Origin: Acidimicrobiia bacterium
GTDB lineage: Bacteria > Actinomycetota > Acidimicrobiia > Spongiisociales > ZC4RG35
Direction of reading: 5' to 3'
DNA length: 33,227 nucleotides
Assembly: GCA_009377435.1 (NCBI GenBank)
Contig: WHUC01000008.1
Location: 1 to 33,227, forward strand
Position 1 is the first letter of the stretch, and the number at the start of each line of letters is the position of its first letter. The notes under the pieces were generated by a model. It did no database searches and was not told the origin of the DNA. It saw only the letters and a program-made list of their open reading frames with translations. This document shows positions 25,632-33,227 of this stretch, in pieces. Made by a program: the position numbers and the translations under genes.

Positions 25632-26534
25632 ATGAATGTCGGCCACGGGCAACCCGATCCCATCAAGACCCGGATCGCCAACTCCATGGGCAAGGCGAGG
25701 ATCCTCATGGAGGCGTTGCCCTACATCCGCGAGTTCCGCGGACGTGTCGTGGTGATCAAGTACGGTGGATCGACGATGGTCGATCCCCGGTTCAGGGAGA
25801 GCTTCGCCGGCGACATCACCTTGTTGTCGACGGTGGGTATCCACCCCGTGATCGTCCACGGTGGCGGGCCACAGATTTCAGCGGCGCTGGAGGCCGAGGG
25901 GATCGTGACGTCATGGGTCGATGGGTTGCGGGTCACCGATGAGCGCGTGATCGAATTGGTGCAAAGGGTCCTGATCGGCGAGGTCAACGTGGATATCGTC
26001 CGCATGCTCGGTGGACAGGGTGCCCGCGCCATCGGGATTTCGGGGATCGACGCCGGGTTGTTCACCGCCCGCCCCCTGGACAGTCGTCTCGGTTACGTCG
26101 GGGAGATAACCGATGTGCACGGCGACCTCATCAGGAGACTTCTCGCCGAAGGGTTGGTGCCGGTGGTGGCCCCGCTTGCCCGGGGTGGGGACGGTGGGGT
26201 GTACAACTGCAACGCCGATACTGCCGCTGCGGCTCTCGCCAAGGCGATATCCGCCCAGAAGCTGGTCTATCTGACCGATGTCGACGGGGTCTACCGCGAT
26301 CCGGAGGACCGATCCTCGCTGATCTCGAGGATGGACCTCGCCGATCTCCGTGAGTTGGTGCCGTCCATCGGCGGGGGCATGCGGCCCAAGCTGCAATCGG
26401 TGATAGACGCCCTCGAGGGTGGGGTGAGACATGCCCACATCCTCGATGGACGGATCCAACACTCCATCCTCCTCGAGATCTTCACCCCGGAGGGCATCGG
26501 GACGATGTTCGAGAGCGAGACGGCGACCTCATGA
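25632..26534 (+). CDS. argB: acetylglutamate kinase
   Basis: ArgB phosphorylates N-acetylglutamate. The 300 residues show VVIKYGGSTM (usually KYGGNAM), VHGGGPQI, VNVDIVRMLGGQGARAIGISG, NCNADTAAAALA and LTDVDGVY, all typical of the amino-acid kinase family. An N-terminal helix of about 25 residues ahead of KARILMEALPYI is the feature of arginine-inhibited hexameric enzymes, so feedback by arginine is likely. The ATG at 25632 is chosen over an upstream in-frame start because family homology begins just after it. It ends in an ATGA overlap with argD. Confidence 0.95.
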   Translation: MNVGHGQPDPIKTRIANSMGKARILMEALPYIREFRGRVVVIKYGGSTMVDPRFRESFAGDITLLSTVGIHPVIVHGGGPQISAALEAEGIVTSWVDGLRVTDERVIELVQRVLIGEVNVDIVRMLGGQGARAIGISGIDAGLFTARPLDSRLGYVGEITDVHGDLIRRLLAEGLVPVVAPLARGGDGGVYNCNADTAAAALAKAISAQKLVYLTDVDGVYRDPEDRSSLISRMDLADLRELVPSIGGGMRPKLQSVIDALEGGVRHAHILDGRIQHSILLEIFTPEGIGTMFESETATS

Positions 26535-27697
26535 ATGTCATCGAGCGCGAGTCGCATGCTGTGATGCAGACCTACGGGAGGACCCCCGTCGAGTTCGTCT
26601 CCGGGGAGGGTTCCTGGCTCACCGACTCCGAGGGTAAACGCTACCTCGACTGTCTTACCGGTCTCGCCGTCGTCTCGGTTGGTCATGCCAATCCCGCCGT
26701 GGCCAGTGCGGTCGCCGACCAGATGGCCACGCTGGTCCACGTCTCCAATTTCTTCTACACCGAACCGATGGTGGAGCTCGCCGAGCGACTGAACCGTCTC
26801 TCCGGTCTCGACCGGGTGTTCTTCGCCAATTGTGGGGCCACCGCCAACGAGGCCGCCATCAAGTTGGCTCGACGCTGGGGTCAGAGACGACGGGGCACCG
26901 AGTGTCATGAGGTGCTCTCCCTGCTCGATTCCTTCCACGGCCGAACCCTGGCGACCCTGGCCGCCACCGGACAGGAGACCAAACAGGCCGTGTTCCGGCC
27001 GCTTCCCCCCGGGTTCTCCCAGGTGCCCCGGGGTGACATCGAGGCCCTCGAGGCCCGGGTCGGTCCCGGCACCGCCGCGGTGATGATCGAGACCACCCAG
27101 GGTGAGGGCGGGGTGGTACCCCTCGACACGGCATATCTCGCCGAGGTGCGCCGTCTATGTGACGAACGGGAGGTGCTGTTGATCGTGGACGATGTCCAGA
27201 CCGGTGTGGGTAGGACGGGGTCGTGGTTCTCATGGCAGCAACTCGGGTTCGAGCCCGATATCGCCACCACCGCCAAGGCCTTGGCCAACGGGCTTCCTCT
27301 CGGGGTGGCGATGGCCCGGGAGGATGTGGCCACCGCCTTCGAGAAGGGCGACCACGCCACCACCTTCGGTGGGGGGCCGGTGGTATGTCGGGCCGCCCTC
27401 GCCGTTCTCGACGAGATCGAGGGTCGTGATCTGCTCACCAACACGACGGAGCGCTCACAGCAGTTCCGGGATGAACTCACCAGCCTCGATGGCGTGACCG
27501 AGGTCAGGGGCCGGGGGCTGCTACTCGCAGCCGTGCTCGAAACTGATCGGGCATCCGAGGTGGCGGCGCGCTGTCTCGACGAGGGCCTCGTGGTGAACGC
27601 GGTCCAACCCGACGCCATCCGGTTCGCCCCACCCCTCACCATCAGCCCCGACGAGGTGACCACCGCCGTCTCCCGCTTGGGGGCGGCGTTGCGCTGA
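26531..27697 (+). CDS. argD: acetylornithine aminotransferase
   Basis: ArgD is a PLP-dependent class III aminotransferase converting N-acetylglutamate semialdehyde to N-acetylornithine. The 388 residues show FFANCGATANEAAIKLAR (phosphate binding), SFHGRT, IETTQGEGGV, VDDVQTGVGRTG and the PLP lysine in TTAKALANGLPLG. Two motifs differ slightly from the common forms EPIQGEGG and DEVQTG, without loss of key residues. The ATG overlaps the argB stop by 4 nt. Confidence 0.94.
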   Translation: MNVIERESHAVMQTYGRTPVEFVSGEGSWLTDSEGKRYLDCLTGLAVVSVGHANPAVASAVADQMATLVHVSNFFYTEPMVELAERLNRLSGLDRVFFANCGATANEAAIKLARRWGQRRRGTECHEVLSLLDSFHGRTLATLAATGQETKQAVFRPLPPGFSQVPRGDIEALEARVGPGTAAVMIETTQGEGGVVPLDTAYLAEVRRLCDEREVLLIVDDVQTGVGRTGSWFSWQQLGFEPDIATTAKALANGLPLGVAMAREDVATAFEKGDHATTFGGGPVVCRAALAVLDEIEGRDLLTNTTERSQQFRDELTSLDGVTEVRGRGLLLAAVLETDRASEVAARCLDEGLVVNAVQPDAIRFAPPLTISPDEVTTAVSRLGAALR

Positions 27698-27754
27698 TCG
27701 CACGGCAGTTCCGGTTTTCTTGGCCGCGGAACGCGTCAAAACGGATCTGGTTCC

Positions 27755-27774
27755 ATGCGCATATGCGTATAATG
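27755..27774 (+). promoter_or_regulatory. ArgR operator overlapping the argR -10
   Basis: This is the same 20-mer as upstream of argC, with TATAAT at 27768-27773 ending exactly 6 nt before the argR ATG (27780). The segments at the -35 positions, ATCTGG here and ATCCGG at argC, are also alike though not consensus. Autoregulation by ArgR is the simplest reading. Confidence 0.8.
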
Positions 27775-27779
27775 ATGCG

Positions 27780-28217
27780 ATGCCTGCAACCGCCGACCGG
27801 AGACGCGCCATCCGGGCCCTCATCGAGGAACGACCCATAACCAGCCAGTCGGAGCTGGTCGAGCTGCTCGACGGTGTAGGGTTCGGTGTCACCCAGGCCA
27901 CGGTGAGTCGCGATCTCTATGCGCTCGGCGCTGGCAAGGACGGTGACCGGTACGTGTTGGGGGAAGCACCGGACCCCGACGCCGTCACCCGTCATCTCCA
28001 CAGGACGGTGGCCGATTGGGCCCGGGCGATAATCCCGTCGGGCAATCTGATCGTCATCCACACCCCACCCGGTGCCGGCCAGGTGGTGGCAGCCGCCGTC
28101 GACGACGCCGAAATAGATGGCGTCGTCGGCTCCGTGGCCGGTGACGACACCGTCCTGGTGGTGGTCGCCGAGGGGCTGGCGGCTTCCGAGGTCATCGACA
28201 GATTGAGAACGGAGTGA
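27780..28217 (+). CDS. argR: arginine repressor ArgR
   Basis: ArgR is the hexameric arginine-dependent repressor of arginine genes. The 145 residues have an N-terminal winged helix ([31 protein letters not shown], with the DNA-reading SRD) and a C-terminal core (about 75-145) with [35 protein letters not shown]; the paired aspartates match the arginine-binding site. It has its own leaderless promoter inside the cluster, and argG follows 1 nt after its stop. Confidence 0.95.
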   Translation: MPATADRRRAIRALIEERPITSQSELVELLDGVGFGVTQATVSRDLYALGAGKDGDRYVLGEAPDPDAVTRHLHRTVADWARAIIPSGNLIVIHTPPGAGQVVAAAVDDAEIDGVVGSVAGDDTVLVVVAEGLAASEVIDRLRTE

Positions 28218-28218
28218 G

Positions 28219-29421
28219 ATGAAGGTCGTGCTCGCCTACTCGGGTGGATTGGACACCTCGGTCATCCTCGCCTGGATCCGGGAAACCTACGACGCCGAGG
28301 TCGTGGCATACACCGCCGACGTCGGGCAGGGCGATGAGGTCGAGGAGGCCAGGGAGAAGGCGCTGGCGTCGGGTGCCGTCGACGCCGTGGTCGAGGATCT
28401 CCGCTCCGAGTTCGTCGAGAACGCGGTGTTCCCGGCCATCCGGGCGTCGGCCATATACGAGGGGTACTACCTGCTGGGGACCTCCCTGGCCCGCCCCATC
28501 ATCACCAAGGGGATGATGAGGGTGGCCCGCGAGCACGGTGCCGACGCCATCGCCCACGGCGCCACCGGCAAGGGCAACGATCAGGTCCGCTTCGAGCTGT
28601 CGGCGTTCGCCATCGACCCCGAGATCAAGGTGATCGCCCCCTGGCGGGAATGGGATCTGCGAGGCCGGGCCGATTGCGTCGCCTATGCCGAGGCCCGGGG
28701 GATCCCGGTCCCGGTGACGCCGGAGAAGCCCTACTCGATGGACGCCAACCTTCTCCACATCTCCTACGAGGGGGGTGTGCTCGAGGACCCCTGGGTCGCC
28801 CCCAGCCCCGGGATGTTCAAGATGACGGTCGACCCCGAGGACGCTCCCGACGAGCCCGAGCACGTTGTCATCACCTTCGAGGAGGGCAACCCCGTCGCCA
28901 TCAACGGGGAGCCCTTCGCCCCCCGTCATCTCCTGGAAGGGGCCAATGAGATGGCGGGACGTCACGGTGTCGGCCGCATCGATATCGTGGAGAACCGGTT
29001 TGTCGGGATGAAATCTCGTGGCGTGTATGAGACCCCGGGCGGCACCCTCCTCTATCACGCCCACCGCGCCGTCGAGTCGATCACACTCGACCGTGAGGTG
29101 GTCCATCTGCGCGACGAGATGGTGCCCCGTTACGCCGAGATCGTATACAACGGGTTCTGGTTCTCCCCGGAGCGTCAGGCCTTGCAGTCGTTCATGGACT
29201 CCATCCAGAAGCGGGTCAACGGTGAAGCCCGGCTCAAGCTGTACAAGGGGGGTGTCTCCATCGTGGGCCGCCGTTCCGAGAAGCACGGTCTGTACGATCA
29301 GGCGACAGCGACCTTCGAGGAGGACGATGTCTACGACCAGGCCGACGCCGCCGGGTTCATCCGGCTCAACGCCCTCCGTCTTCGAAGGCTTGCCGAAGAG
29401 CTGATCGCCGAAGGTGAATAG
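28219..29421 (+). CDS. argG: argininosuccinate synthase
   Basis: ArgG joins citrulline and aspartate with ATP. The 400 residues begin with the PP-loop AYSGGLDTS (6-14) and contain [39 protein letters not shown], and [22 protein letters not shown], all hallmarks. GGAG lies about 6 nt before the ATG, inside the end of argR, so argR and argG are probably co-transcribed. Its substrate citrulline needs argF, which is not in this window. Confidence 0.97.
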   Translation: MKVVLAYSGGLDTSVILAWIRETYDAEVVAYTADVGQGDEVEEAREKALASGAVDAVVEDLRSEFVENAVFPAIRASAIYEGYYLLGTSLARPIITKGMMRVAREHGADAIAHGATGKGNDQVRFELSAFAIDPEIKVIAPWREWDLRGRADCVAYAEARGIPVPVTPEKPYSMDANLLHISYEGGVLEDPWVAPSPGMFKMTVDPEDAPDEPEHVVITFEEGNPVAINGEPFAPRHLLEGANEMAGRHGVGRIDIVENRFVGMKSRGVYETPGGTLLYHAHRAVESITLDREVVHLRDEMVPRYAEIVYNGFWFSPERQALQSFMDSIQKRVNGEARLKLYKGGVSIVGRRSEKHGLYDQATATFEEDDVYDQADAAGFIRLNALRLRRLAEELIAEGE

Positions 29422-29450
29422 TTGCATCCGCTAGACCCACCCGAGTTTGG

Positions 29451-29506
29451 TTGTCCCCCCACGGAGTGGGGGGAAGGTTCCTGCGGAGCAGGTAGGGGGG
29501 CACCTC
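29451..29506. repeat. two-hairpin dispersed repeat, copy 2
   Basis: This is the inverted copy of 14029-14083. Hairpins are TCCCCCCAC-GGA-GTGGGGGGA (29454-29474) and CCTGC-GGA-GCAGG (29480-29492). It occupies most of the 104-nt argG-argH gap and may act as a terminator, attenuator or mRNA end protector. Confidence 0.85.
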
Positions 29507-29525
29507 CGCGAGGCGTGAGGTACTC

Positions 29526-30884
29526 GTGACCCTGTGGGGCGGCCGGTTCTCCGAGGACCCCGACGACATCCTATGGCGATACACCGTCGATCACAGTGAT
29601 CGTCGTCTCCTCCTCGACGACATCACCGGATCGATGGCCCATGTCACCATGTTGGGTCACACCGGGATCGTCCCCGGCGACGAGGCCGAGACCCTGCGGG
29701 CCGGTCTGGAGAAGATCCGTGACGACGCCCTCTCGGGGAGGTTCCGCTTCAGCGACGGCGACGAGGACGTGCATGCCGCGGTGGAGCGCCACCTGATCGA
29801 GTTGGTCGGTGAGGTCGGTGCCAAACTCCACACCGGTCGCTCCCGCAACGACCAGGTCGCCCTTGATCTCCGTCTCCACATGCGCCGGATGGCGGCGGAC
29901 AGGATCGACCAGATCGCCGGCTACATCGAGACCCTGGCCGACATCGCCGGCGACCATGCCACCACCCCGGTGGCTTCCTACACCCATCTCCAACAGGCCC
30001 AGGTGGTGCCACTCGGTCATCATGTCCTCGCCTACGCCTGGATGGCGATGCGCGACCGTGATCGCTTCATCGACCTGCGACGCCGTCTCTCCGAATCTCC
30101 CTTGGGGGCCAACGCCTCGGGGGGTTCCTCGCTGCCTCTCGACCCGGTGGCGGTGGCCGAGGAGTTGGGGATGGATGCCACGTTCCACAATTCCCTCGAT
30201 GCGGTCGCCTCACGTGACCTCGTCTCCGAGTATGTCTTCTGTGCCGCCTCGACCATGGTGTCCCTCTCCCGTCTCGCCGAGGAGATGACCATGTGGGCGA
30301 GCACCGAGTTCGGGTGGGTGACCTACGCCGACCGCCACACCACGGGGTCATCGGCGCTTCCCCAGAAGAAGAACCCGGACATGGCCGAGCTGGCCCGGGG
30401 TCGCACCGCCGATGCCATCGGGGCCGTGACGACCATCCTCGTCATGCAGAAGGCGCTCCCACTCTCCTACAACCGGGATCTCCAGGGTGACAAGGAACAG
30501 GTCTTTCGGGTCGACGACCTCCTGTCCTCGACCCTCACCGCCCTGTCGGCGATGCTGCGGGGTGCCGAGTTCCACCCCCCGGTCCCCTCGTCGTGGACCA
30601 CCACACTCGACCTCGCCGAGACACTGGTGCGGCGGGGGGTTCCCTTCCGTCACGCCCACGAGGCGGTCGGTGGTCTCGTCGGCCGACTGGTCGCCGCCGG
30701 TCGCGACCTCGCCGACATCACACCCGCCGAACTACTCGACGCCCATGAACGGTTCGAGCGGGACGACGTCGATTTGGTCGACCCGACCACATCGATGGAT
30801 CGTCGCGCCAGCCCCGGTGGCGGCAGCCCAGAAAGTGTGCGGGAGCAGGTGCGTCTCCTCGGGGAACGGCTGGCCCGGGAGTAG
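29526..30884 (+). CDS. argH: argininosuccinate lyase
   Basis: ArgH splits argininosuccinate into arginine and fumarate. The 452 residues start with LWGGRFSEDPDDILWRYTVD, contain KLHTGRSRNDQVALDLR, and carry the superfamily signature GSSALPQKKNPD (usually GSSxMPQKKNPD) that holds the catalytic serine loop. The GTG start has GAGG about 5 nt upstream. It is separated from argG by the two-hairpin repeat, so its expression could differ from that of argG. Confidence 0.96.
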   Translation: MTLWGGRFSEDPDDILWRYTVDHSDRRLLLDDITGSMAHVTMLGHTGIVPGDEAETLRAGLEKIRDDALSGRFRFSDGDEDVHAAVERHLIELVGEVGAKLHTGRSRNDQVALDLRLHMRRMAADRIDQIAGYIETLADIAGDHATTPVASYTHLQQAQVVPLGHHVLAYAWMAMRDRDRFIDLRRRLSESPLGANASGGSSLPLDPVAVAEELGMDATFHNSLDAVASRDLVSEYVFCAASTMVSLSRLAEEMTMWASTEFGWVTYADRHTTGSSALPQKKNPDMAELARGRTADAIGAVTTILVMQKALPLSYNRDLQGDKEQVFRVDDLLSSTLTALSAMLRGAEFHPPVPSSWTTTLDLAETLVRRGVPFRHAHEAVGGLVGRLVAAGRDLADITPAELLDAHERFERDDVDLVDPTTSMDRRASPGGGSPESVREQVRLLGERLARE

Positions 30885-30918
30885 TGGTCGAAGCCCCTGG
30901 TTCGGCCCCCGTCGCATC

Positions 30919-30924
30919 TACGCT
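30919..30924 (+). promoter_or_regulatory. -10 element for the EEP-family gene
   Basis: TACGCT ends 7 nt before the GTG at 30932, and no Shine-Dalgarno sequence is present, again pointing to leaderless translation. Confidence 0.35.
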
Positions 30925-30931
30925 GTAGCCA

Positions 30932-31831
30932 GTGATCCTGATCGCTGTCATCTCGGCGGCGGTGGCCGTCGTCAGCGTGCTCGCCTTCTTCGGTGACCGC
31001 TGGTGGACGCTCGACCTGGTTGCCAGCTTCCGCCCTCAACTCACCTTGGGGGTGATGGTCGGGGCCGCGATCCTACTCATGGGGAGATGGTGGCGCACCG
31101 GTCTGGTGGTGGGATCGGTGGCGGTGTTGAACCTGGTTGTTGTGGTGCCGGTGTTCCTCGGAGAAGACGTCGAGGCGGAAGCCGACCTGCGGGTCGTCAG
31201 CTTCAATCTGCTCGCCGACAACGAGGAATTCGCCCGGGTCATCGAGTTCATCGAGAAGAGCGACGCCGACGTGGTCGTGCTCCATGAGGCGAGCCGACCC
31301 TGGGAGGTGGCGCTCGACTCGGCAGACATCGGCTATCAGGTCACCCGATCTCGGACCGAGGATCTCATCTTCGGGACCCTGGTACTCACCCGTGATCCGG
31401 CCGAGGTCATCTCCTACGGGTTCTCGGTCGACGAGCCCCGAGCCATCGAGATCTCCCTGGGCCCGGTGACCGTGCTCGCCGTCCACCCCCTGGCACCGAG
31501 CACCGAAGAGCGCATGGCCATACGCAACGGGCAGTTCGGTTGGTACAGCGACTGGGTGACGGCCCGATCGGGCGATGTGATCGTTGTCGGCGATTTCAAC
31601 GCCACACCCTGGTCATCTCCGTTCCGTCGGCTGATCGCGGACACCGGGTTGCACAACTCCCAGAGGGGTTACGGTTTGGAACTCACATACCCGACGCGCT
31701 CCATCGTCCCGGCCCAGGTCTCGATCGACCATCTCCTCCATTCCGACGGATTCACCGTGGTGAACCGCGAGTTGGGTCCGTCGATGGGAAGCGACCACGT
31801 CCCCCTGATCGTCGATCTGGCGAGGACCTGA
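30932..31831 (+). CDS. membrane-anchored endonuclease/exonuclease/phosphatase-family protein
   Basis: The 299 residues begin with three membrane segments (about 2-20, 36-50 and 57-75) followed by an extracytoplasmic domain of the DNase I-like EEP fold. Its catalytic landmarks are all visible: Asn in VVSFNLLADN, Glu in VVVLHEASRPW, His in LAVHPLAP, Asp and Asn in VVGDFNATPWSS, and the terminal SMGSDHVPLIVDL. The substrate could be nucleic acid, a phospholipid or another phosphodiester; membrane-anchored actinobacterial members are poorly characterised. The GTG start lies 7 nt after a -10-like element. Confidence 0.85.
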   Translation: MILIAVISAAVAVVSVLAFFGDRWWTLDLVASFRPQLTLGVMVGAAILLMGRWWRTGLVVGSVAVLNLVVVVPVFLGEDVEAEADLRVVSFNLLADNEEFARVIEFIEKSDADVVVLHEASRPWEVALDSADIGYQVTRSRTEDLIFGTLVLTRDPAEVISYGFSVDEPRAIEISLGPVTVLAVHPLAPSTEERMAIRNGQFGWYSDWVTARSGDVIVVGDFNATPWSSPFRRLIADTGLHNSQRGYGLELTYPTRSIVPAQVSIDHLLHSDGFTVVNRELGPSMGSDHVPLIVDLART

Positions 31832-31857
31832 CGGCCAGAGGGACCCGCCGTTGGGCC

Positions 31858-31863
31858 TAGCCT
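31858..31863 (+). promoter_or_regulatory. -10 element for the aminopeptidase gene
   Basis: TAGCCT ends 6 nt before the ATG at 31870, the same geometry as at argC and argR. No ribosome-binding site is visible. Confidence 0.35.
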
Positions 31864-31869
31864 GTTGGG

Positions 31870-33227
31870 ATGCACTCCACCAATCGCGAACGGCTTCTCG
31901 AGGTGGTGGGGGAGAACGCCGTCGTCATCGTTCCCGCTGCCACCGAGACCATCCGCAACGACGATGTCGGGTTCAGATTCCGCCAGGATTCCACGTTCCG
32001 CTGGTTGACCGGTTTCAACGAGCCCGACGCGGTGGCGGTGCTCGCCCCCGGTCACCCCGATGGCACCTATCAGCTCTTCGTCAATCCCCGTGATCCCGAG
32101 GCGGAGGCCTGGACGGGATATCGCAGCGGAACCGAAGGAGTGTTGGAGACCTACGGCGCCGATGGCGCCCATGAGGTCGCTGAGTTCTCCTCGAAGCTGA
32201 AGATGCTGCTCAAGGGGCGCGATCGAATCTGGTATTCATTTGGTGGCCGTCTCGACAAAACGATCATCGACACCTTGGCAAGCTATCGCCGTCTCCACGA
32301 AAGGTGGGGCATCCCCATGGTGGAGGTGGCCGATATTTCCGGACCCATCGGCGAGCTTCGGGTCAGAAAGAGCCCGGACGAGATGGAGCTCATGACCCGC
32401 GCCGCCGAGCTCTCGGCACAGGCACATCGCCGGGCTATGGAGGTGGCCGCACCAGGACGCCACGAGTTCGAGATTCAGGCCGAGATGGAGCGATCGTGGT
32501 TCGCCGAGGGGGCCACCGACAACGGCTACCCGCCCATCGTCGCCTCGGGTCCGAACGCCTGCATCCTCCACTACGTCGAGAACCGTCGCAGGATGGAGGA
32601 CGGTGACCTGGTCCTCATCGATGCCGCCTGCGAGGTCGAGGGGTACGGCGCCGACATCACCCGCACCTTCCCCGTCAGTGGGAGTTTCACCGCACCGCAG
32701 CGGGCGGTGTACGACGTGGTTCTCGCGGCGGAGAGGGCCGGTACCGAGAAGGCCGTCCCGGGCAACAGCTTCGACGACGTCAACGAGGCGGCCATCGGGG
32801 TCGTGACCACCGGGCTGGTGGAGCTTGGTCTCATACCCGGATCCGTCGACCGCGCCCTCGCCATGCACCACTACCGGACCTTCCTCTTCCACGGGATCGG
32901 TCACTGGCTCGGTCTCGACGTCCACGATCGGGGCCGTTACCGCATCGACGGCACCCACCGCCCCTTCGAGGAGGGGATGGTGTTCACCGTCGAGCCGGGC
33001 ATCTACGTGGCCGAGGACAAGAACGAGATCACCCTGGAGATGCGGGAGTACGACCTCGAGGCCGAGATGTTGGATCGCATGCTTGGGATCGAGCCGGAGA
33101 AGCCCGACGACGTGGAAGAGATGACCCATACCGTCCCCGCCGAGTTCCTCGGCATCGGGTTGCGTATCGAGGACGACATCGCCATCACCGCCGACGGCCA
33201 CGTCAACCTGAGTGAGGGTGTGCCCGC
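31870..33227 (+). CDS. pepP: Xaa-Pro aminopeptidase (aminopeptidase P), 3'-truncated
   Basis: This M24B metallopeptidase removes N-terminal residues that precede proline. An N-terminal AMP_N domain (FRFRQDSTFRWLTGFNEPDAVAVL) leads into the pita-bread catalytic domain with all five metal ligands visible: Asp in VLIDAACE, Asp in GADITRTFP, His in FHGIGHWLGLDVHD, Glu in FTVEPGIY and Glu in GLRIEDDIAIT. The window ends after 452 codons without a stop, probably only a few tens of residues short of the C-terminus. The ATG has a -10-like hexamer 6 nt upstream. Confidence 0.93.
   Translation, partial: MHSTNRERLLEVVGENAVVIVPAATETIRNDDVGFRFRQDSTFRWLTGFNEPDAVAVLAPGHPDGTYQLFVNPRDPEAEAWTGYRSGTEGVLETYGADGAHEVAEFSSKLKMLLKGRDRIWYSFGGRLDKTIIDTLASYRRLHERWGIPMVEVADISGPIGELRVRKSPDEMELMTRAAELSAQAHRRAMEVAAPGRHEFEIQAEMERSWFAEGATDNGYPPIVASGPNACILHYVENRRRMEDGDLVLIDAACEVEGYGADITRTFPVSGSFTAPQRAVYDVVLAAERAGTEKAVPGNSFDDVNEAAIGVVTTGLVELGLIPGSVDRALAMHHYRTFLFHGIGHWLGLDVHDRGRYRIDGTHRPFEEGMVFTVEPGIYVAEDKNEITLEMREYDLEAEMLDRMLGIEPEKPDDVEEMTHTVPAEFLGIGLRIEDDIAITADGHVNLSEGVP

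Noticed and set aside
28192-29427. 411-codon open frame on the minus strand opposite argG
   Set aside because: It mirrors argG codon for codon, has no family-like motif, and its ends coincide with those of argG.
32236-33201. 321-codon open frame on the minus strand opposite pepP
   Set aside because: The plus strand encodes all five metal ligands of aminopeptidase P; the antisense peptide has no recognisable domain.

Overview
This window is the replication-origin neighbourhood of a high-GC actinobacterium, followed by an arginine-biosynthesis cluster. The gene order dnaA-dnaN-recF-dciA-gyrB-gyrA-DUF3566 on one side and rpmH-rnpA-yidD-yidC-jag-rsmG-parA-parB on the other, with an ECF sigma/anti-sigma pair, trxB and trxA beyond, is the classic actinobacterial origin arrangement. 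Several genes sit far from the mycobacterial or streptomycete versions in sequence, for example GyrB with EGNSAA in place of EGDSAGG and an MviN-type pseudokinase that stands alone. I therefore suspect a deep-branching actinobacterial class such as Acidimicrobiia; that placement is inference.

Layout. 1-108: probable 3' end of a plus-strand gene. 143-10961 (minus strand, reading away from the origin): DUF3566 membrane protein, gyrA, gyrB, an orphan beta-class DNA methyltransferase inserted between gyrB and dciA, dciA (DUF721), recF, dnaN, dnaA. DnaA-box-like sites lie in the dnaA-dnaN gap (9351-9581, next to an AT-rich stretch, my best oriC candidate) and again upstream of dnaA. 11445-16460 (plus strand): rpmH, rnpA, yidD, yidC, jag/khpB, rsmG, parA, parB, with two perfect parS cores bracketing rsmG. 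16589-21244 (minus strand): trxA, trxB, a small membrane protein, a membrane anti-sigma factor, an ECF sigma factor, and a membrane-anchored pseudokinase resembling the C-terminal part of mycobacterial MviN but without the MurJ flippase. 21305-23062: a GNAT acetyltransferase and an HDAC-family deacetylase, divergent, start codons about 20 bp apart. 23110-24486: CCA-adding enzyme. 24521-30884: argC, argB, argD, argR, argG, argH (argJ and argF absent). 30932 to the end: a membrane-anchored endonuclease/exonuclease/phosphatase-family protein and an aminopeptidase P cut by the window edge.

How it works together. The left half holds replication initiation (DnaA, DnaN, RecF, DciA), topology control (gyrase) and origin segregation (ParA, ParB, parS), with RNA and membrane-biogenesis genes around them. 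The arg cluster appears to be controlled by its own ArgR: an identical 20-bp dyad containing a perfect TATAAT sits exactly 6 nt before the start codons of both argC and argR. That spacing implies leaderless mRNAs, and a TANNNT hexamer 6-8 nt before the start codon recurs at most promoter-proximal genes here that lack a Shine-Dalgarno sequence.

Most notable for follow-up: the twin ArgR operator/leaderless promoters, the orphan methyltransferase at the origin with an extra C-terminal domain, the free-standing MviN-type pseudokinase, the acetylase/deacetylase divergon, resistance-type residues in both gyrase subunits, and a dispersed two-hairpin repeat whose two copies differ almost only in their loops.
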